Shown here: positions 19,302 to 31,880 of the stretch, in pieces
How the letters are laid out: each line of letters begins with the position of its first letter
How positions within the stretch are numbered: position 1 is the stretch's first letter
Source of the DNA: Streptomyces sp. A2-16
GTDB taxonomy: Bacteria; Actinomycetota; Actinomycetes; Streptomycetales; Streptomycetaceae
Direction of reading: 5' to 3'
NCBI RefSeq assembly: GCF_018128905.1
Contig: NZ_CP063808.1
Coordinates: 1,612,001 to 1,676,000 of the forward strand
Length of the DNA: 64,000 nucleotides
Program-made: the position numbers and the translations under genes
The notes under the pieces: generated by a model
Databases searched by the model: none
Told to the model about the DNA's origin: nothing
What the model saw: the letters and a program-made list of their open reading frames with translations, nothing else

Positions 19302-20113
19302 ACGGAGCGAGCCGCGAGGCCCTGGCAGCCGCACGTGAGCGTCTCGACGCGCTGACGGACAACACGTCCGTGGACGCCGGCTCGCTCGCCGACGAGCTGG
19401 CCGCCGTCACCGCGCTGCTCGACCGCGAGGTGTCGCTGCGTCGGGTCCTCACCGACCCGGCGCAGCCCGGCGAGGCAAAGGCCGAACTGGCCCAGCGCCT
19501 GATCGGCACGCAGGTCGGCGGCGCCGCCGCGGACCTGGTGTCCGGCATGGTGCGCTCCCGCTGGTCGCAGTCGCGCGACCTGGTGGACGCCCTGGAGCAG
19601 CTGGCCGACCTCGCCGACCTCACCGCCGCGCAGCGGCGGGGCAAGCTCGACAACGTCGAGGACGAGCTGTTCCGGTTCGGCCGGATCGTCGCCTCGAGCA
19701 CCGAGCTGCGCGCCGCGCTGACCAACCGGGCCGCGTCGGCCTCGGCCAAGGGCGAGCTGCTTCGCAGCCTGCTCGGCGGCCGCGCCGACGCCGTGACCGA
19801 GCGTCTGGTGACGCGCCTTGTGGCCGCGCCCCGGGGACGTAGCCTGGAGTCGGGACTGGAGTCCCTGTCCAAGCTCGCCGCCGAGCGCCGTGACCGCATG
19901 GTGGCCGTCGTCACCTCGGCGGTTCCGCTGAGCGACCGGCAGAAGCAGCGTCTGGGCGATGCCCTGGCGAAGCTCTACGGCCGTCAGATGCACCTCAACC
20001 TCGACGTGGACCCCGAGGTCCTCGGCGGGATCCGGGTGCAGGTCGGCGACGAGGTCATCAACGGCTCGATCGCGGACCGCATCGAGGACGCCGGCCGCCG
20101 CGTGGCGGGCTAG
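19298..20113 (+). CDS. atpH: ATP synthase F1 subunit delta
   Basis: Connects the peripheral stalk to the top of F1. The product is 271 residues, longer than the roughly 177 of E. coli, as in other actinobacteria, where the N-terminal part is extended. The C-terminal segment RQKQRLGDALAKLYGRQMHLNLDVDPEVLGGIRVQVGDEVINGSI is the conserved delta signature. ATG 19298 overlaps the atpF stop. Confidence 0.94.
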   Translation: MNGASREALAAARERLDALTDNTSVDAGSLADELAAVTALLDREVSLRRVLTDPAQPGEAKAELAQRLIGTQVGGAAADLVSGMVRSRWSQSRDLVDALEQLADLADLTAAQRRGKLDNVEDELFRFGRIVASSTELRAALTNRAASASAKGELLRSLLGGRADAVTERLVTRLVAAPRGRSLESGLESLSKLAAERRDRMVAVVTSAVPLSDRQKQRLGDALAKLYGRQMHLNLDVDPEVLGGIRVQVGDEVINGSIADRIEDAGRRVAG

Positions 20114-20173
20114 CAGCAACTTCATAGCAGTACGTACTTACGACGGCCCTGGTTGGGCCGTACATGAAGAATC

Positions 20174-20200
20174 CTGGGGGTCGCCCCCAGACCCCCAAAG
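20174..20200 (+). repeat. Small palindromic repeat element in the atpH-atpA gap
   Basis: CTGGGGG (20175-20181) pairs with CCCCCAG (20185-20191) around a 3-base loop, followed by ACCCCC. The layout matches the element in prmC (11629-11655), with G for A and a shorter loop. It lies about 40 bp before the atpA start in a 125-bp gap and could affect mRNA processing between atpH and atpA. Confidence 0.55.
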
Positions 20201-20238
20201 TGAAACTTCGGGCCCAACAAGGAGAGCAGGGAACCCAG

Positions 20239-21828
20239 ATGGCGGAGCTCACGATCCGGCCGGAGGAGATCCGGGACGCGCTGGAGAACTTCGTCCAGTC
20301 GTACAAGCCGGACGCGGCCTCGCGCGAGGAGGTCGGTACGGTCACCCTTGCCGGCGACGGCATCGCGAAGGTCGAGGGTCTGCCCTCGGCCATGGCCAAC
20401 GAACTGCTGAAGTTCGAGGACGGCACCCTCGGCCTCGCGCTCAACCTGGAAGAGCGCGAGATCGGCGCCATCGTCCTCGGTGAGTTCAGCGGCATCGAGG
20501 AGGGTCAGCCGGTCTCCCGTACCGGTGAGGTCCTCTCCGTGGCCGTCGGCGAGGGCTACCTCGGCCGCGTCGTCGACCCGCTCGGCAACCCGATCGACGG
20601 CCTCGGCGAGATCGAGACCAGCGGCCGTCGTGCCCTCGAGCTGCAGGCTCCGGGCGTCATGGCCCGTAAGTCGGTGCACGAGCCGATGGAGACCGGCTAC
20701 AAGGCCGTCGACGCGATGACCCCGATCGGCCGTGGCCAGCGTCAGCTGATCATCGGTGACCGTCAGACCGGCAAGACCGCCCTGGCCGTCGACACGATCA
20801 TCAACCAGCGTGACAACTGGCGTTCCGGCGACCCGAAGAAGCAGGTCCGCTGCGTCTACGTCGCCATCGGCCAGAAGGGCTCGACCATCGCCTCCGTGCG
20901 TGGCGCCCTCGAAGAGGCCGGCGCGCTGGAGTACACGACCATCGTCGCCGCCCCGGCGTCCGACCCGGCCGGCTTCAAGTACCTGGCGCCGTACACCGGT
21001 TCGGCCATCGGCCAGCAGTGGATGTACGAGGGCAAGCACGTCCTCATCATCTTCGACGACCTCTCGAAGCAGGCCGACGCCTACCGCGCCGTGTCCCTGC
21101 TGCTGCGCCGCCCGCCGGGGCGCGAGGCCTACCCGGGTGACGTCTTCTACCTGCACTCCCGTCTGCTGGAGCGCTGCGCCAAGCTCTCCGACGACATGGG
21201 CGCCGGCTCGATGACCGGTCTGCCGATCGTCGAGACCAAGGCCAACGACGTCTCGGCGTTCATCCCGACCAACGTCATCTCCATCACCGACGGCCAGTGC
21301 TTCCTGGAGTCGGACCTGTTCAACGCCGGTCAGCGCCCCGCGCTGAACGTCGGTATCTCCGTCTCCCGAGTCGGTGGTTCCGCGCAGCACAAGGCGATGA
21401 AGCAGGTCTCGGGTCGTCTGCGCGTGGACCTCGCCCAGTTCCGTGAGCTGGAGGCGTTCGCCGCCTTCGGTTCCGACCTGGACGCCGCGTCGAAGGCGCA
21501 GCTGGAGCGCGGCCAGCGCATGGTCGAGCTGCTGAAGCAGGCCCAGTACCAGCCGATGGCGACCGAGGACCAGGTCGTCTCCGTCTGGGCCGGCACCACC
21601 GGCAAGATGGACGACGTCCCGGTCAACGACATCCGCCGCTTCGAGAAGGAGCTGCTCGAGTACCTGCACCGCAAGGAGCAGGGCCTCATGACCTCCATCA
21701 AGGAGGGCGGCAAGATGTCGGACGACACCCTCACCGCTGTTGCCGACGCGATCGCCGACTTCAAGAAGCAGTTCGAGACCTCGGACGGCAAGCTTCTCGG
21801 CGAGGACGCCCCGGCCGCGGCCAAGTGA
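20239..21828 (+). CDS. atpA: ATP synthase F1 subunit alpha
   Basis: Regulatory nucleotide-binding subunit of the F1 hexamer. The product is 529 residues. Walker A GDRQTGKT is at 173-180, Walker B is in [11 protein letters not shown], and the Arg finger region is [17 protein letters not shown] 20239 is chosen because [18 protein letters not shown] is the family N-terminus and GGAGAGCAGGGA lies upstream; the in-frame ATG at 20164 would include the palindromic element. The F1 part of the operon is intact. Confidence 0.97.
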   Translation: MAELTIRPEEIRDALENFVQSYKPDAASREEVGTVTLAGDGIAKVEGLPSAMANELLKFEDGTLGLALNLEEREIGAIVLGEFSGIEEGQPVSRTGEVLSVAVGEGYLGRVVDPLGNPIDGLGEIETSGRRALELQAPGVMARKSVHEPMETGYKAVDAMTPIGRGQRQLIIGDRQTGKTALAVDTIINQRDNWRSGDPKKQVRCVYVAIGQKGSTIASVRGALEEAGALEYTTIVAAPASDPAGFKYLAPYTGSAIGQQWMYEGKHVLIIFDDLSKQADAYRAVSLLLRRPPGREAYPGDVFYLHSRLLERCAKLSDDMGAGSMTGLPIVETKANDVSAFIPTNVISITDGQCFLESDLFNAGQRPALNVGISVSRVGGSAQHKAMKQVSGRLRVDLAQFRELEAFAAFGSDLDAASKAQLERGQRMVELLKQAQYQPMATEDQVVSVWAGTTGKMDDVPVNDIRRFEKELLEYLHRKEQGLMTSIKEGGKMSDDTLTAVADAIADFKKQFETSDGKLLGEDAPAAAK

Positions 21829-21849
21829 CGTAAGGAAGGGACCTGACTC

Positions 21850-24203
<2,354 letters not shown>

Positions 24204-24218
24204 GCATCGTGCTCGTCT

Positions 24219-24250
24219 GAGGGGGCGGGGCACGTCCCGCCCCCTCTTTT
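24219..24250 (+). terminator. Intrinsic-terminator-like hairpin between atpD and atpC
   Basis: GAGGGGGCGGG (24219-24229) pairs perfectly with CCCGCCCCCTC (24236-24246), the loop is 6 bases, and TTTT follows. It is placed 15 bp after the atpD stop and 63 bp before the atpC start, inside the operon. It could reduce transcription of atpC or protect the 3' end of the upstream mRNA. Confidence 0.75.
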
Positions 24251-24313
24251 GTGCCTACTAGACTTGTAACCAACACCCGGCAGAACCGCCGGGTGGTGAC
24301 CCGAGGAGCCACC

Positions 24314-24688
24314 TTGGCTGCTGAGCTGCACGTCGCGCTGGTCGCGGCCGACCGAGAGGTCTGGTCCGGCGAGGCCACCCTGGTCGTCGCGCGCACCACG
24401 TCCGGCGACATCGGCGTCATGCCCGGTCACCAGCCGCTGCTCGGTGTGCTGGAGTCGGGCCCGGTGACCATCCGTACGAGTGACGGTGGAACGGTCGTCG
24501 CCGCGGTGCACGGCGGTTTCATCTCGTTCGCGGACAACAAGCTGTCCCTGCTGGCCGAGATCGCCGAGCTGTCGGACGAGATCGACGTCCAGCGCGCGGA
24601 GCGGGAGCTGGAGCGCGCGAAGGCGGAGGGCGATGCCGCCGCCGAGCGTCGCGCGGACGTACGACTGCGCGCGGCGACGTCGCGCTGA
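24314..24688 (+). CDS. atpC: ATP synthase F1 subunit epsilon
   Basis: Rotor subunit that also inhibits ATP hydrolysis. The product is 124 residues: an N-terminal beta-sandwich (ELHVALVAADREVWSGEATLVVARTTSGDIGVMPGHQPLL) and a short C-terminal helical pair. The start is TTG 24314 behind CCGAGGAG; the frame is open to 24251 with no family sequence there. It lies 110 bp after atpD, across a terminator-like hairpin. Confidence 0.95.
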   Translation: MAAELHVALVAADREVWSGEATLVVARTTSGDIGVMPGHQPLLGVLESGPVTIRTSDGGTVVAAVHGGFISFADNKLSLLAEIAELSDEIDVQRAERELERAKAEGDAAAERRADVRLRAATSR

Positions 24689-24713
24689 ACCAGCGCGGAG
24701 CCGTATGACGTCA

Positions 24714-24761
24714 CTCAGCCGCGGCCGGCACCGGAGCGATCCGGAGCCGGTCGCGGCTGAG
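24714..24761 (+). terminator. Large hairpin at the end of the atp operon
   Basis: CTCAGCCGCG at 24714-24723 pairs with CGCGGCTGAG at 24752-24761. Two further 5-bp helices (CCGGC/GCCGG and CCGGA/TCCGG) are separated by single mismatches, and the loop is 4 bases. There is no T-run directly after it. It lies 25 bp after the atpC stop and is the probable operon end. Confidence 0.75.
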
Positions 24762-24830
24762 GCAGATCTGGATGTTTTTTCCGTTCCGTTACCTATTGAC
24801 GGTACCTAGGAGACGAGGAGGTCGGTGTCG

Positions 24831-25277
24831 ATGGTCCTCGCTCTGACTGTGTGCGGAATCGTCGTGGCCCTGGTGGTACTGGGGCTTTTCGTCTTCGGTC
24901 TGCGCCGCAGACTCATCCAGCGCTCCGGCGGCACCTTCGACTGTTCGCTGCGCTGGGACGTCCCGGAGAAGACGGACACCAGCGGCAAGGGCTGGAGCTA
25001 CGGCGTCGCCCGCTACAACGGCGACCGCGTCGAGTGGTACCGCGTCTTCTCCTACGCCTACCGCCCGCGCCGGGTGCTGGAGCGGGCCGCGATCGAGGTG
25101 GCCGGCCGCCGTCACCCCGAGGGGGAGGAGGAGCTGGCGCTTCTCTCCGACGCCGTGATCCTGACCTGCCTGCACCGCGGTACGCGTCTCGAACTAGCCA
25201 TGAGCGAGGACGCCCTGACCGGTTTCCTGGCGTGGCTGGAGGCAGCTCCCCCCGGTCAGCGTGTCAACGTGGCCTGA
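24831..25277 (+). CDS. DUF2550 family membrane-anchored protein
   Basis: The product is 148 residues. An N-terminal hydrophobic helix (about 3-25, ALTVCGIVVALVVLGLFVFGL) is followed by a soluble basic domain with conserved-looking segments GGTFDCSLRW, GWSYGVARYNGDRVEWYRVFSYAYRPRRVL and AVILTC. I recognise it as DUF2550, an actinobacterial family found after atpC; its function is unknown. ATG 24831 is preferred over GTG 24825 because GAGGAGG ends 9 bases before it. It is separated from atpC by the operon-end hairpin. Confidence 0.85.
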   Translation: MVLALTVCGIVVALVVLGLFVFGLRRRLIQRSGGTFDCSLRWDVPEKTDTSGKGWSYGVARYNGDRVEWYRVFSYAYRPRRVLERAAIEVAGRRHPEGEEELALLSDAVILTCLHRGTRLELAMSEDALTGFLAWLEAAPPGQRVNVA

Positions 25278-25585
25278 GTCGAGGGTCACGGTGACGGTGA
25301 CGGGGAGGACGGCCAGGAGAGCCGCCATCGTCGTCCCCGTGAACATCCCCCACAGTCCCCTCCCGAGCCGGGCCGACGGGGTGCCGGTGTTTCGCCTGTT
25401 GCTGGGCCTGCGCTTCATTCTTCCCCCCGAATGAACCATTCCGCTTGTGGTCGAGATATCGATTGTTCCCGCTCGGCGGCAGGCTGTCGGCCGCTGATGG
25501 TCCTTCGGTGGGGGCCGAACGGCCCTGGGGGGAGCACGCCGAGGGCGCGCGGCACAGGCCACGCGCCCTCAGTCCGGATCAGATG
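25278..25585. other. Gene-poor gap between DUF2550 gene and chitinase gene
   Basis: This 308-bp stretch lies between two convergent genes. It has a short GGTGAC tandem motif near 25287-25302 and a bidirectional hairpin at 25541-25570. A minus-strand frame 25194-25418 begins after a purine run but overlaps the DUF2550 gene and is judged doubtful. Nothing else is supported. Confidence 0.5.
25541..25570. terminator. Bidirectional terminator hairpin at the chitinase 3' end
   Basis: GAGGGCGCG (25541-25549) pairs with CGCGCCCTC (25562-25570), with two more G-C pairs inside. It lies 15 bp beyond the chitinase stop on the minus strand and can serve both converging genes. There is no T-run. Confidence 0.65.
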
Positions 25586-27409
<1,824 letters not shown>

Positions 27410-27468
27410 CGTGCGCCTCCTAGGGGAGGAGTTGGGGCGTGACTGAGCCTCACGCCCACGGTGCCGCG

Positions 27469-27497
27469 AGAATAGAAAGGTCTGGACCACGGGTCAA
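27469..27497 (-). promoter_or_regulatory. Predicted chitinase promoter
   Basis: On the minus strand, -35 TTGACC (27492-27497) and -10 TATTCT (27469-27474) are separated by exactly 17 bases, 60 bp upstream of the chitinase ATG. One chitinase direct repeat lies in the spacer and the other just upstream of the -35 box, a layout suited to control of RNA polymerase binding. Confidence 0.7.
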
Positions 27498-27510
27498 TAG
27501 GTCTGGACCA
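27478..27510 (-). promoter_or_regulatory. Chitinase direct-repeat operator
   Basis: TGGTCCAGACCT occurs twice on the minus strand, at 27499-27510 and 27478-27489, 21 bp apart (two helical turns). This 12-bp sequence is the direct repeat described for several Streptomyces chitinase promoters, where it mediates chitin induction and glucose repression and is linked to the ChiS/ChiR-type two-component system. Confidence 0.85.
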
Positions 27511-27526
27511 CTCTCGTATACGGCTC

Positions 27527-28177
27527 CTAGACCCCCAACTCCTGCGCCAGCACCGCCGCTTGCACCCGGCTGCGCAGCTCCAGCTTCCCCAGCAGACGGC
27601 TGACGTGCGTCTTCACCGTGGCCTCCGCCATGTCGAGGCGGCCGGCGATGTCGGCGTTGGACAGGCCCTCCCCGAGACAGGAGAACACCTCGCGTTCCCG
27701 TCGGGTGAGGGTGTCGAGCACGGCCGGATCGACGCTCGTCCCGCGCACCGGCCTGGCGGCGAACTCGGCGATCAGGCGCCGGGTGACGGCCGGGGCGACG
27801 ATCCCCTCACCCCGCGCCACCGTGCGCACGGCCGTGATGAGGTCCTTGGCCTCCGTGTTCTTCAGCAGGAAACCGGCGGCACCGGCCCGCAGCGCCCCGA
27901 AGACGTACTCGTCCAGGTCGAAGGTGGTCAGCACGAGGACGTCCGCGAGCCCTTCCCCGACGACCTCCCGGGTCGCCGACACCCCGTCCAGACGCGGCAT
28001 CTGAATGTCCATCAGCACCAGGTCCGGCCGAAGCTCGCGGGCCAGCGCCACCGCCTGCTCACCGTCCGCCGCCTCACCGACCACCTCGATGCCGGGGGCG
28101 CTGCGCAGGATGAGGACCAGCCCGGCGCGGACGGCGGACTGGTCCTCGGCGACGAGAACCCTGACTGCGCGGCTCAT
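27527..28177 (-). CDS. NarL/FixJ-type response regulator
   Basis: DNA-binding regulator of the neighbouring kinase. The product is 216 residues: receiver domain with acidic pocket E11-D12, phospho-acceptor D57 (VLMDIQMP) and a late conserved Lys (FLLKNTEAKD), then a LuxR-type HTH (LTRREREVFSCLGEGLSNADIAGRLDMAEATVKTHVSRLLGKLEL). The start ATG at 28177 overlaps the kinase stop, so the two are coupled. It lies next to the chitinase gene, but upstream of it and on the same strand, so a link to chitin control is possible but not shown. Confidence 0.92.
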   Translation of the reverse strand: MSRAVRVLVAEDQSAVRAGLVLILRSAPGIEVVGEAADGEQAVALARELRPDLVLMDIQMPRLDGVSATREVVGEGLADVLVLTTFDLDEYVFGALRAGAAGFLLKNTEAKDLITAVRTVARGEGIVAPAVTRRLIAEFAARPVRGTSVDPAVLDTLTRREREVFSCLGEGLSNADIAGRLDMAEATVKTHVSRLLGKLELRSRVQAAVLAQELGV

Positions 28178-29346
28178 TCGGGGGCTCCTTCATCCAGGGG
28201 CAGGGTGGCGCGCACGGTCCAGAACCGGCCGTCGGGACCGGCGTCGAACGTCCCGCCGAGCAGCGCGGCCCGCTCGCCCATCCCGACCAGTCCGGCGCCG
28301 GATCCCGGGGCGCGCGGCCCGTCCCGGTCGCCGTACGGACTGCGCACGGCGACGGTCAGCGCACCGTCCCGTCGGCCGAGCGTCACCGTGACCGGGCCGG
28401 GGCACGCGTGCTTGAGGGCGTTGGTCAGCGACTCCTGGACGATGCGGTAGGCGGCGAGTTCGACCGGCGCGGGCACCGTGCCGTGGTGGCAGGCGTCCAG
28501 GGTGACGTCCAGGCCGTTGGCGCGGGCTCCGTCGACGAGGGCGGTGAGGCCGTCGAGGGTGGGGACGGCAGCGGGTTCGTGGTCGCCGTCGCGCAGGATG
28601 CCGATCAGACGGCGCATCTCGGCGAGCCCGTCGACGCTGTTCTCCCGGATCACCGAGAGGGCCTCCCGGGAGGTCGCCGGGTCGTCGATGGACAGCGCGG
28701 CCGTGGAGTGGATGGCGATCGCGGAGAGGTGGTTGGCCACCATGTCGTGCAACTCCCGTGCCATCCGGGCGCGTTCGGCGGTGACGGCCTGGGTGCGGTC
28801 CATCTCCGCGAGCAGCGCGGTCTGTTCGGCGCGCAGCCTCGCCGCCTCGGCGGCGTCACGGTGGTTGCGCACGATCCAGCCGGTCGAGGCGGGCGCGTAC
28901 GCCACGACTCCGACGACCACGCCGATCAGCAGCGCCTCCGGCACCCGCCAGACCGCGAACGGCACCAGCGTCGCGGCCACGGTCAGCAGCCCGGTGATCC
29001 ACTGGATGCGACGGGCCGAGGCGAGCGGGCCGTAGAGGACGGCCGCGTAGACGACGTCGGTGAACATCAGGACCGTGGCGAGGTTGCCCTGGGTCACCAG
29101 GTCGGCGCAGATCGCGGCGGTGCCGGTGAGCAGGGCCGCCCGGGGGGCCGTGCGGCGCAGCAGCTCGCAGCCGGCCAGCACGGTGAGCGGCACGAGGACC
29201 GGCCAGGGGCCGTCGAAGAGCGTCATCGGGTCGCTGGACGGACGCGTCCCGAGGCCGATGCCCACCAGCAGCAGACCGCCGAGCAGGCCGCCGGCCGCGA
29301 TGTACACGTCGAAGCGGTGCGGGCGGGGGAGGGCCATGACCCCCAT
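28174..29346 (-). CDS. Sensor histidine kinase (HisKA_3 type)
   Basis: Membrane sensor that phosphorylates the adjacent NarL-type regulator. The product is 390 residues: about five N-terminal transmembrane helices with almost no extracytoplasmic domain, a coiled-coil, the DHp motif ARMARELHDMVANHLSAIAIHS (phospho-His in ELHD), and a C-terminal HATPase with AYRIVQESLTNALKHA and GAGLVGMGERAALLGG. The small sensor part suggests an intramembrane or membrane-state signal. The start is ATG 29346 or the in-frame ATG 29337; neither has a strong ribosome binding site. Confidence 0.9.
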   Translation of the reverse strand: MGVMALPRPHRFDVYIAAGGLLGGLLLVGIGLGTRPSSDPMTLFDGPWPVLVPLTVLAGCELLRRTAPRAALLTGTAAICADLVTQGNLATVLMFTDVVYAAVLYGPLASARRIQWITGLLTVAATLVPFAVWRVPEALLIGVVVGVVAYAPASTGWIVRNHRDAAEAARLRAEQTALLAEMDRTQAVTAERARMARELHDMVANHLSAIAIHSTAALSIDDPATSREALSVIRENSVDGLAEMRRLIGILRDGDHEPAAVPTLDGLTALVDGARANGLDVTLDACHHGTVPAPVELAAYRIVQESLTNALKHACPGPVTVTLGRRDGALTVAVRSPYGDRDGPRAPGSGAGLVGMGERAALLGGTFDAGPDGRFWTVRATLPLDEGAPE

Positions 29347-29490
29347 CCAACACGGTGTCCGCACCCCGCGCCTGATCCCCGGGAACGGTCCTGGACTGCA
29401 TCTTTCGATGTACGGCGGTCTCGTCACCGCCGACGACGAAACGGGCCGGGGCCACCGGGAGCCTGGAAGGGTGAGCGAAGGGAGCGTGTC

Positions 29491-30021
29491 GTGGTCGTCG
29501 GACTGATCATCGCCTGTGAGGTGGCCTTCTGGGTGCTGCTCGCGGCCGGACTGGCCTTCCGCTACGGGCTGCGCATGCCGCGCGTGGGGCTGGCCCTGCT
29601 GCTGTGCGAGCCGCTCCTCGAGCTCGTGCTGTTCACGGTCACCGCGATCGACCTCAAGAACGGGGCCGAGCCCGACTGGAAGCACGGCCTGGCGGCCGTC
29701 TACATCGGCTTCACCGTGGGTCTCGGCCACTCGACGATCAAGTGGGCGGACGCCCGGGTCGCGCACCGGTTCGCGGGCGGGCCGGCGCCGGTGAAGCCAC
29801 CGAAGTACGGCACGGCCCGCGCCGTCCACGAGTGGAAGGTCGCGGGCCGCTGGATCCTCGCCGCGGTCGTCGCGGTGGCCCTGCTGCAGGCCGCGGTCTG
29901 GTACGTCGGCGACGGACAGACCGAGTCGCTGCGGGCCTGGCAGCAGCGGATGCTGTGGGTGATCGGCATCAACCTGGTCATCGCCGGCAGCTACACGCTG
30001 TTCCCGAAACAGCAGCGCTAG
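29491..30021 (+). CDS. Integral membrane protein of unknown function
   Basis: The product is 176 residues. Hydrophobic stretches are seen at about 3-22, 30-50, 65-80, 115-135 and 150-170, so four or five membrane segments are likely, with a short charged loop (RFAGGPAPVKPPKYGTARAVHEWK) between. I do not recognise a family. GTG 29491 is chosen because AAGGGAG precedes it at a good distance. It is divergent from the kinase gene (144 bp) and its stop overlaps by 4 bp the end of the convergent adenosyltransferase gene. Confidence 0.75.
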   Translation: MVVGLIIACEVAFWVLLAAGLAFRYGLRMPRVGLALLLCEPLLELVLFTVTAIDLKNGAEPDWKHGLAAVYIGFTVGLGHSTIKWADARVAHRFAGGPAPVKPPKYGTARAVHEWKVAGRWILAAVVAVALLQAAVWYVGDGQTESLRAWQQRMLWVIGINLVIAGSYTLFPKQQR

Positions 30022-30590
30022 CGCTCCCCGCCCGGCACCCACAGCACGTCCCCGACGTCCTTGTTGGCCGTCCGCGCCAGGATGAACAGCAGGTCGGACA
30101 GGCGGTTGAGGTAGGTCGCCGTGAGCGGGTTCATGTGGTCGCCGTGGACCTCCAGGGCCGCCCACGTGGAACGCTCGGCACGCCGTACGACCGTGCAGGC
30201 CTGGTGGAGCAGGGCCGCGCCCGGGGTGCCGCCCGGCAGGATGAAGGACCGCAGCTTCTCCAGCCGCTCGTTGAAGCGGTCGCAGTCCGCCTCCAGCTTG
30301 TCGACGTAGAACTGCTCGACACGCAGGGGCGGGAACTCGGGGTTCTCGACCACGGGCGTGGACAGGTCGGCGCCGACGTCGAACAGGTCGTTCTGCACCC
30401 GGGTGAGGACCTCGACGACCTCCTCCTCCAGGTGGCCGAGGGCGATCGCCGTACCGATCACCGCGTTCGCCTCGTTGGCGTCCGCGTACGCGGAGATCCG
30501 CAGATCGGTCTTGGCGACCCGGCTCATGTCACCGAGGGCGGTGCTGCCCTGGTCGCCGGTCCTGGTGTAGATACGCGTCAGATTGACCAT
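30018..30590 (-). CDS. Cob(I)alamin adenosyltransferase, PduO type
   Basis: Transfers the adenosyl group from ATP to cob(I)alamin to make coenzyme B12, needed for example by methylmalonyl-CoA mutase. The product is 190 residues. The N-terminal ATP-binding signature TRTGDQGSTALGDMSRV and the C-terminal RRAERSTWAAL ... YLNRLSDLLFILAR are typical of PduO enzymes. The start ATG at 30590 gives the family N-terminus. meaB and epimerase genes at 47.8-50.6 kb belong to the same B12-dependent pathway. Confidence 0.93.
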   Translation of the reverse strand: MVNLTRIYTRTGDQGSTALGDMSRVAKTDLRISAYADANEANAVIGTAIALGHLEEEVVEVLTRVQNDLFDVGADLSTPVVENPEFPPLRVEQFYVDKLEADCDRFNERLEKLRSFILPGGTPGAALLHQACTVVRRAERSTWAALEVHGDHMNPLTATYLNRLSDLLFILARTANKDVGDVLWVPGGER

Positions 30591-30603
30591 GCGTCCAGCG
30601 TAG

Positions 30604-30869
30604 TTACGCCCCGGCTGTCCGGAACACTCGTGTGCCGACCGTCACGGCGCGCACCGTGAGAGCGACGGCGACCAAGGCGCCGCCGTACGGCATGTGCGGG
30701 CGTCCACCGGACAGCGCGGCGGCATGAGGTGCGACAGCACGTCCAGCCAGGCCGGCACCAGCGGCATCGGACGCGAGACGGGCGCGGGGCGCGAACCGGA
30801 CGAAGTATCACGAGAGACACCGACGCTTCTCGACGACATGGAGGAGTTGTTGAGCGATAAGGTGCTCAA
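30604..30869 (-). pseudogene. Probable remnant of a membrane transporter (permease C-terminus)
   Basis: Two minus-strand frames show protein-like pieces that join across a frame change near 30695. The upstream piece contains PMPLVPAWLDVLSHLMPPR and the downstream piece reads MPYGGALVAVALTVRAV and ends in VFRTAGA before a stop. Together they resemble the last loop and final helix of an ABC-2-type permease. No start, ATPase partner or full-length gene is present. I infer a decayed gene inside an otherwise gene-free 441-bp gap (30591-31031). The family assignment is tentative. Confidence 0.35.
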
Positions 30870-31031
30870 CTACGCCGTACGAGACCACTCGTGACAGCTA
30901 CCGGTGTGATGTCCGTCAGATGAGACGTGACGCGCATTACTAACCGGTCACACAGCCCCTCACGAGCGCTAGTGTCCGCCGCAGAGGCAACGTAAACAGG
31001 GCGTAAGGCGTTTCAAAGGGGAGTCGCAACA

Positions 31032-31880
31032 GTGGCACGGAAGCTTGCCGTCATCGGCGCCGGCTTGATGGGTTCCGGCATCGCCCAGGTCTCCGCCCAG
31101 GCGGGCTGGGACGTGGTCCTGCGGGACGTCACCGACGAGGCGCTGAAGCGCGGCACCGATGGCATCAAGGCTTCGTACGACAAGTTCGTGAGCAAGGGCA
31201 AACTGGAGGCGCACGACGCCGACGCCGCCCTCGCCCGGATCACCGCGACCACCGACCTGGACGCGGCCGCCGACGCCGACATCGTCGTCGAGGCCGTCTT
31301 CGAGAAGCTGGAAGTCAAGCACGAGATCTTCCGCACGCTTGACGGGATCGTGCGCCCGGACACCGTGCTCGCCTCCAACACCTCCGCGATCCCGATCACC
31401 AAGATCGCGGCGGCCACCGAGCGCCCCGAGCGGGTCGTCGGCGTCCACTTCTTCTCGCCGGTGCCGATGATGCAACTCGTCGAGCTGGTCCGCGGCTACA
31501 AGACGAGCGACGAAACCCTCGCCACCGCGCGGGAGTTCGCCGAGTCCGTCGGCAAGACGTGCATCGTCGTCAACCGGGACGTGGCCGGGTTCGTGACGAC
31601 CCGTCTCATCTCCGCCCTCGTCGTCGAGGCGACCAAGCTCTACGAGTCGGGCGTCGCGACCGCCGAGGACATCGACCTCGCCTGCAAGCTGGGCTTCGGC
31701 CACGCCATGGGCCCGCTGGCGACGGCGGACCTGACCGGCGTCGACATCCTGCTGCACGCCACGAGCAACATCTACACCGAGTCCCAGGACGAGAAGTTCG
31801 CGCCGCCGGAGCTGATGCGCCGGATGGTGGACGCCGGTGACATCGGACGCAAGAGCGGGCAGGGCTTCTACAAGCACTGA
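31032..31880 (+). CDS. 3-hydroxybutyryl-CoA dehydrogenase
   Basis: NAD(P)-dependent oxidation/reduction of 3-hydroxyacyl-CoA, probably acetoacetyl-CoA/3-hydroxybutyryl-CoA, in fatty-acid or butyrate metabolism. The product is 282 residues. The Rossmann motif GAGLMGSGIAQVSAQAG opens the protein; VGVHFFSPVPMMQLVELVRG holds the catalytic histidine and NRDVAGFVTTRL the conserved asparagine; the C-terminal domain includes GFGHAMGPLATADLTGVD. GTG 31032 follows GGGGAG. A dedicated acetyl-CoA acetyltransferase at 48358 could supply acetoacetyl-CoA. Confidence 0.93.
   Translation: MARKLAVIGAGLMGSGIAQVSAQAGWDVVLRDVTDEALKRGTDGIKASYDKFVSKGKLEAHDADAALARITATTDLDAAADADIVVEAVFEKLEVKHEIFRTLDGIVRPDTVLASNTSAIPITKIAAATERPERVVGVHFFSPVPMMQLVELVRGYKTSDETLATAREFAESVGKTCIVVNRDVAGFVTTRLISALVVEATKLYESGVATAEDIDLACKLGFGHAMGPLATADLTGVDILLHATSNIYTESQDEKFAPPELMRRMVDAGDIGRKSGQGFYKH

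Noticed and set aside
25194-25418. Minus-strand ORF of 74 codons with a hydrophobic stretch, after a GGGGGGAAG run
   Set aside because: It overlaps the DUF2550 gene by 84 bp, its hydrophobic part comes from a GGTGAC repeat, and no family is recognised. It may be real but cannot be supported.
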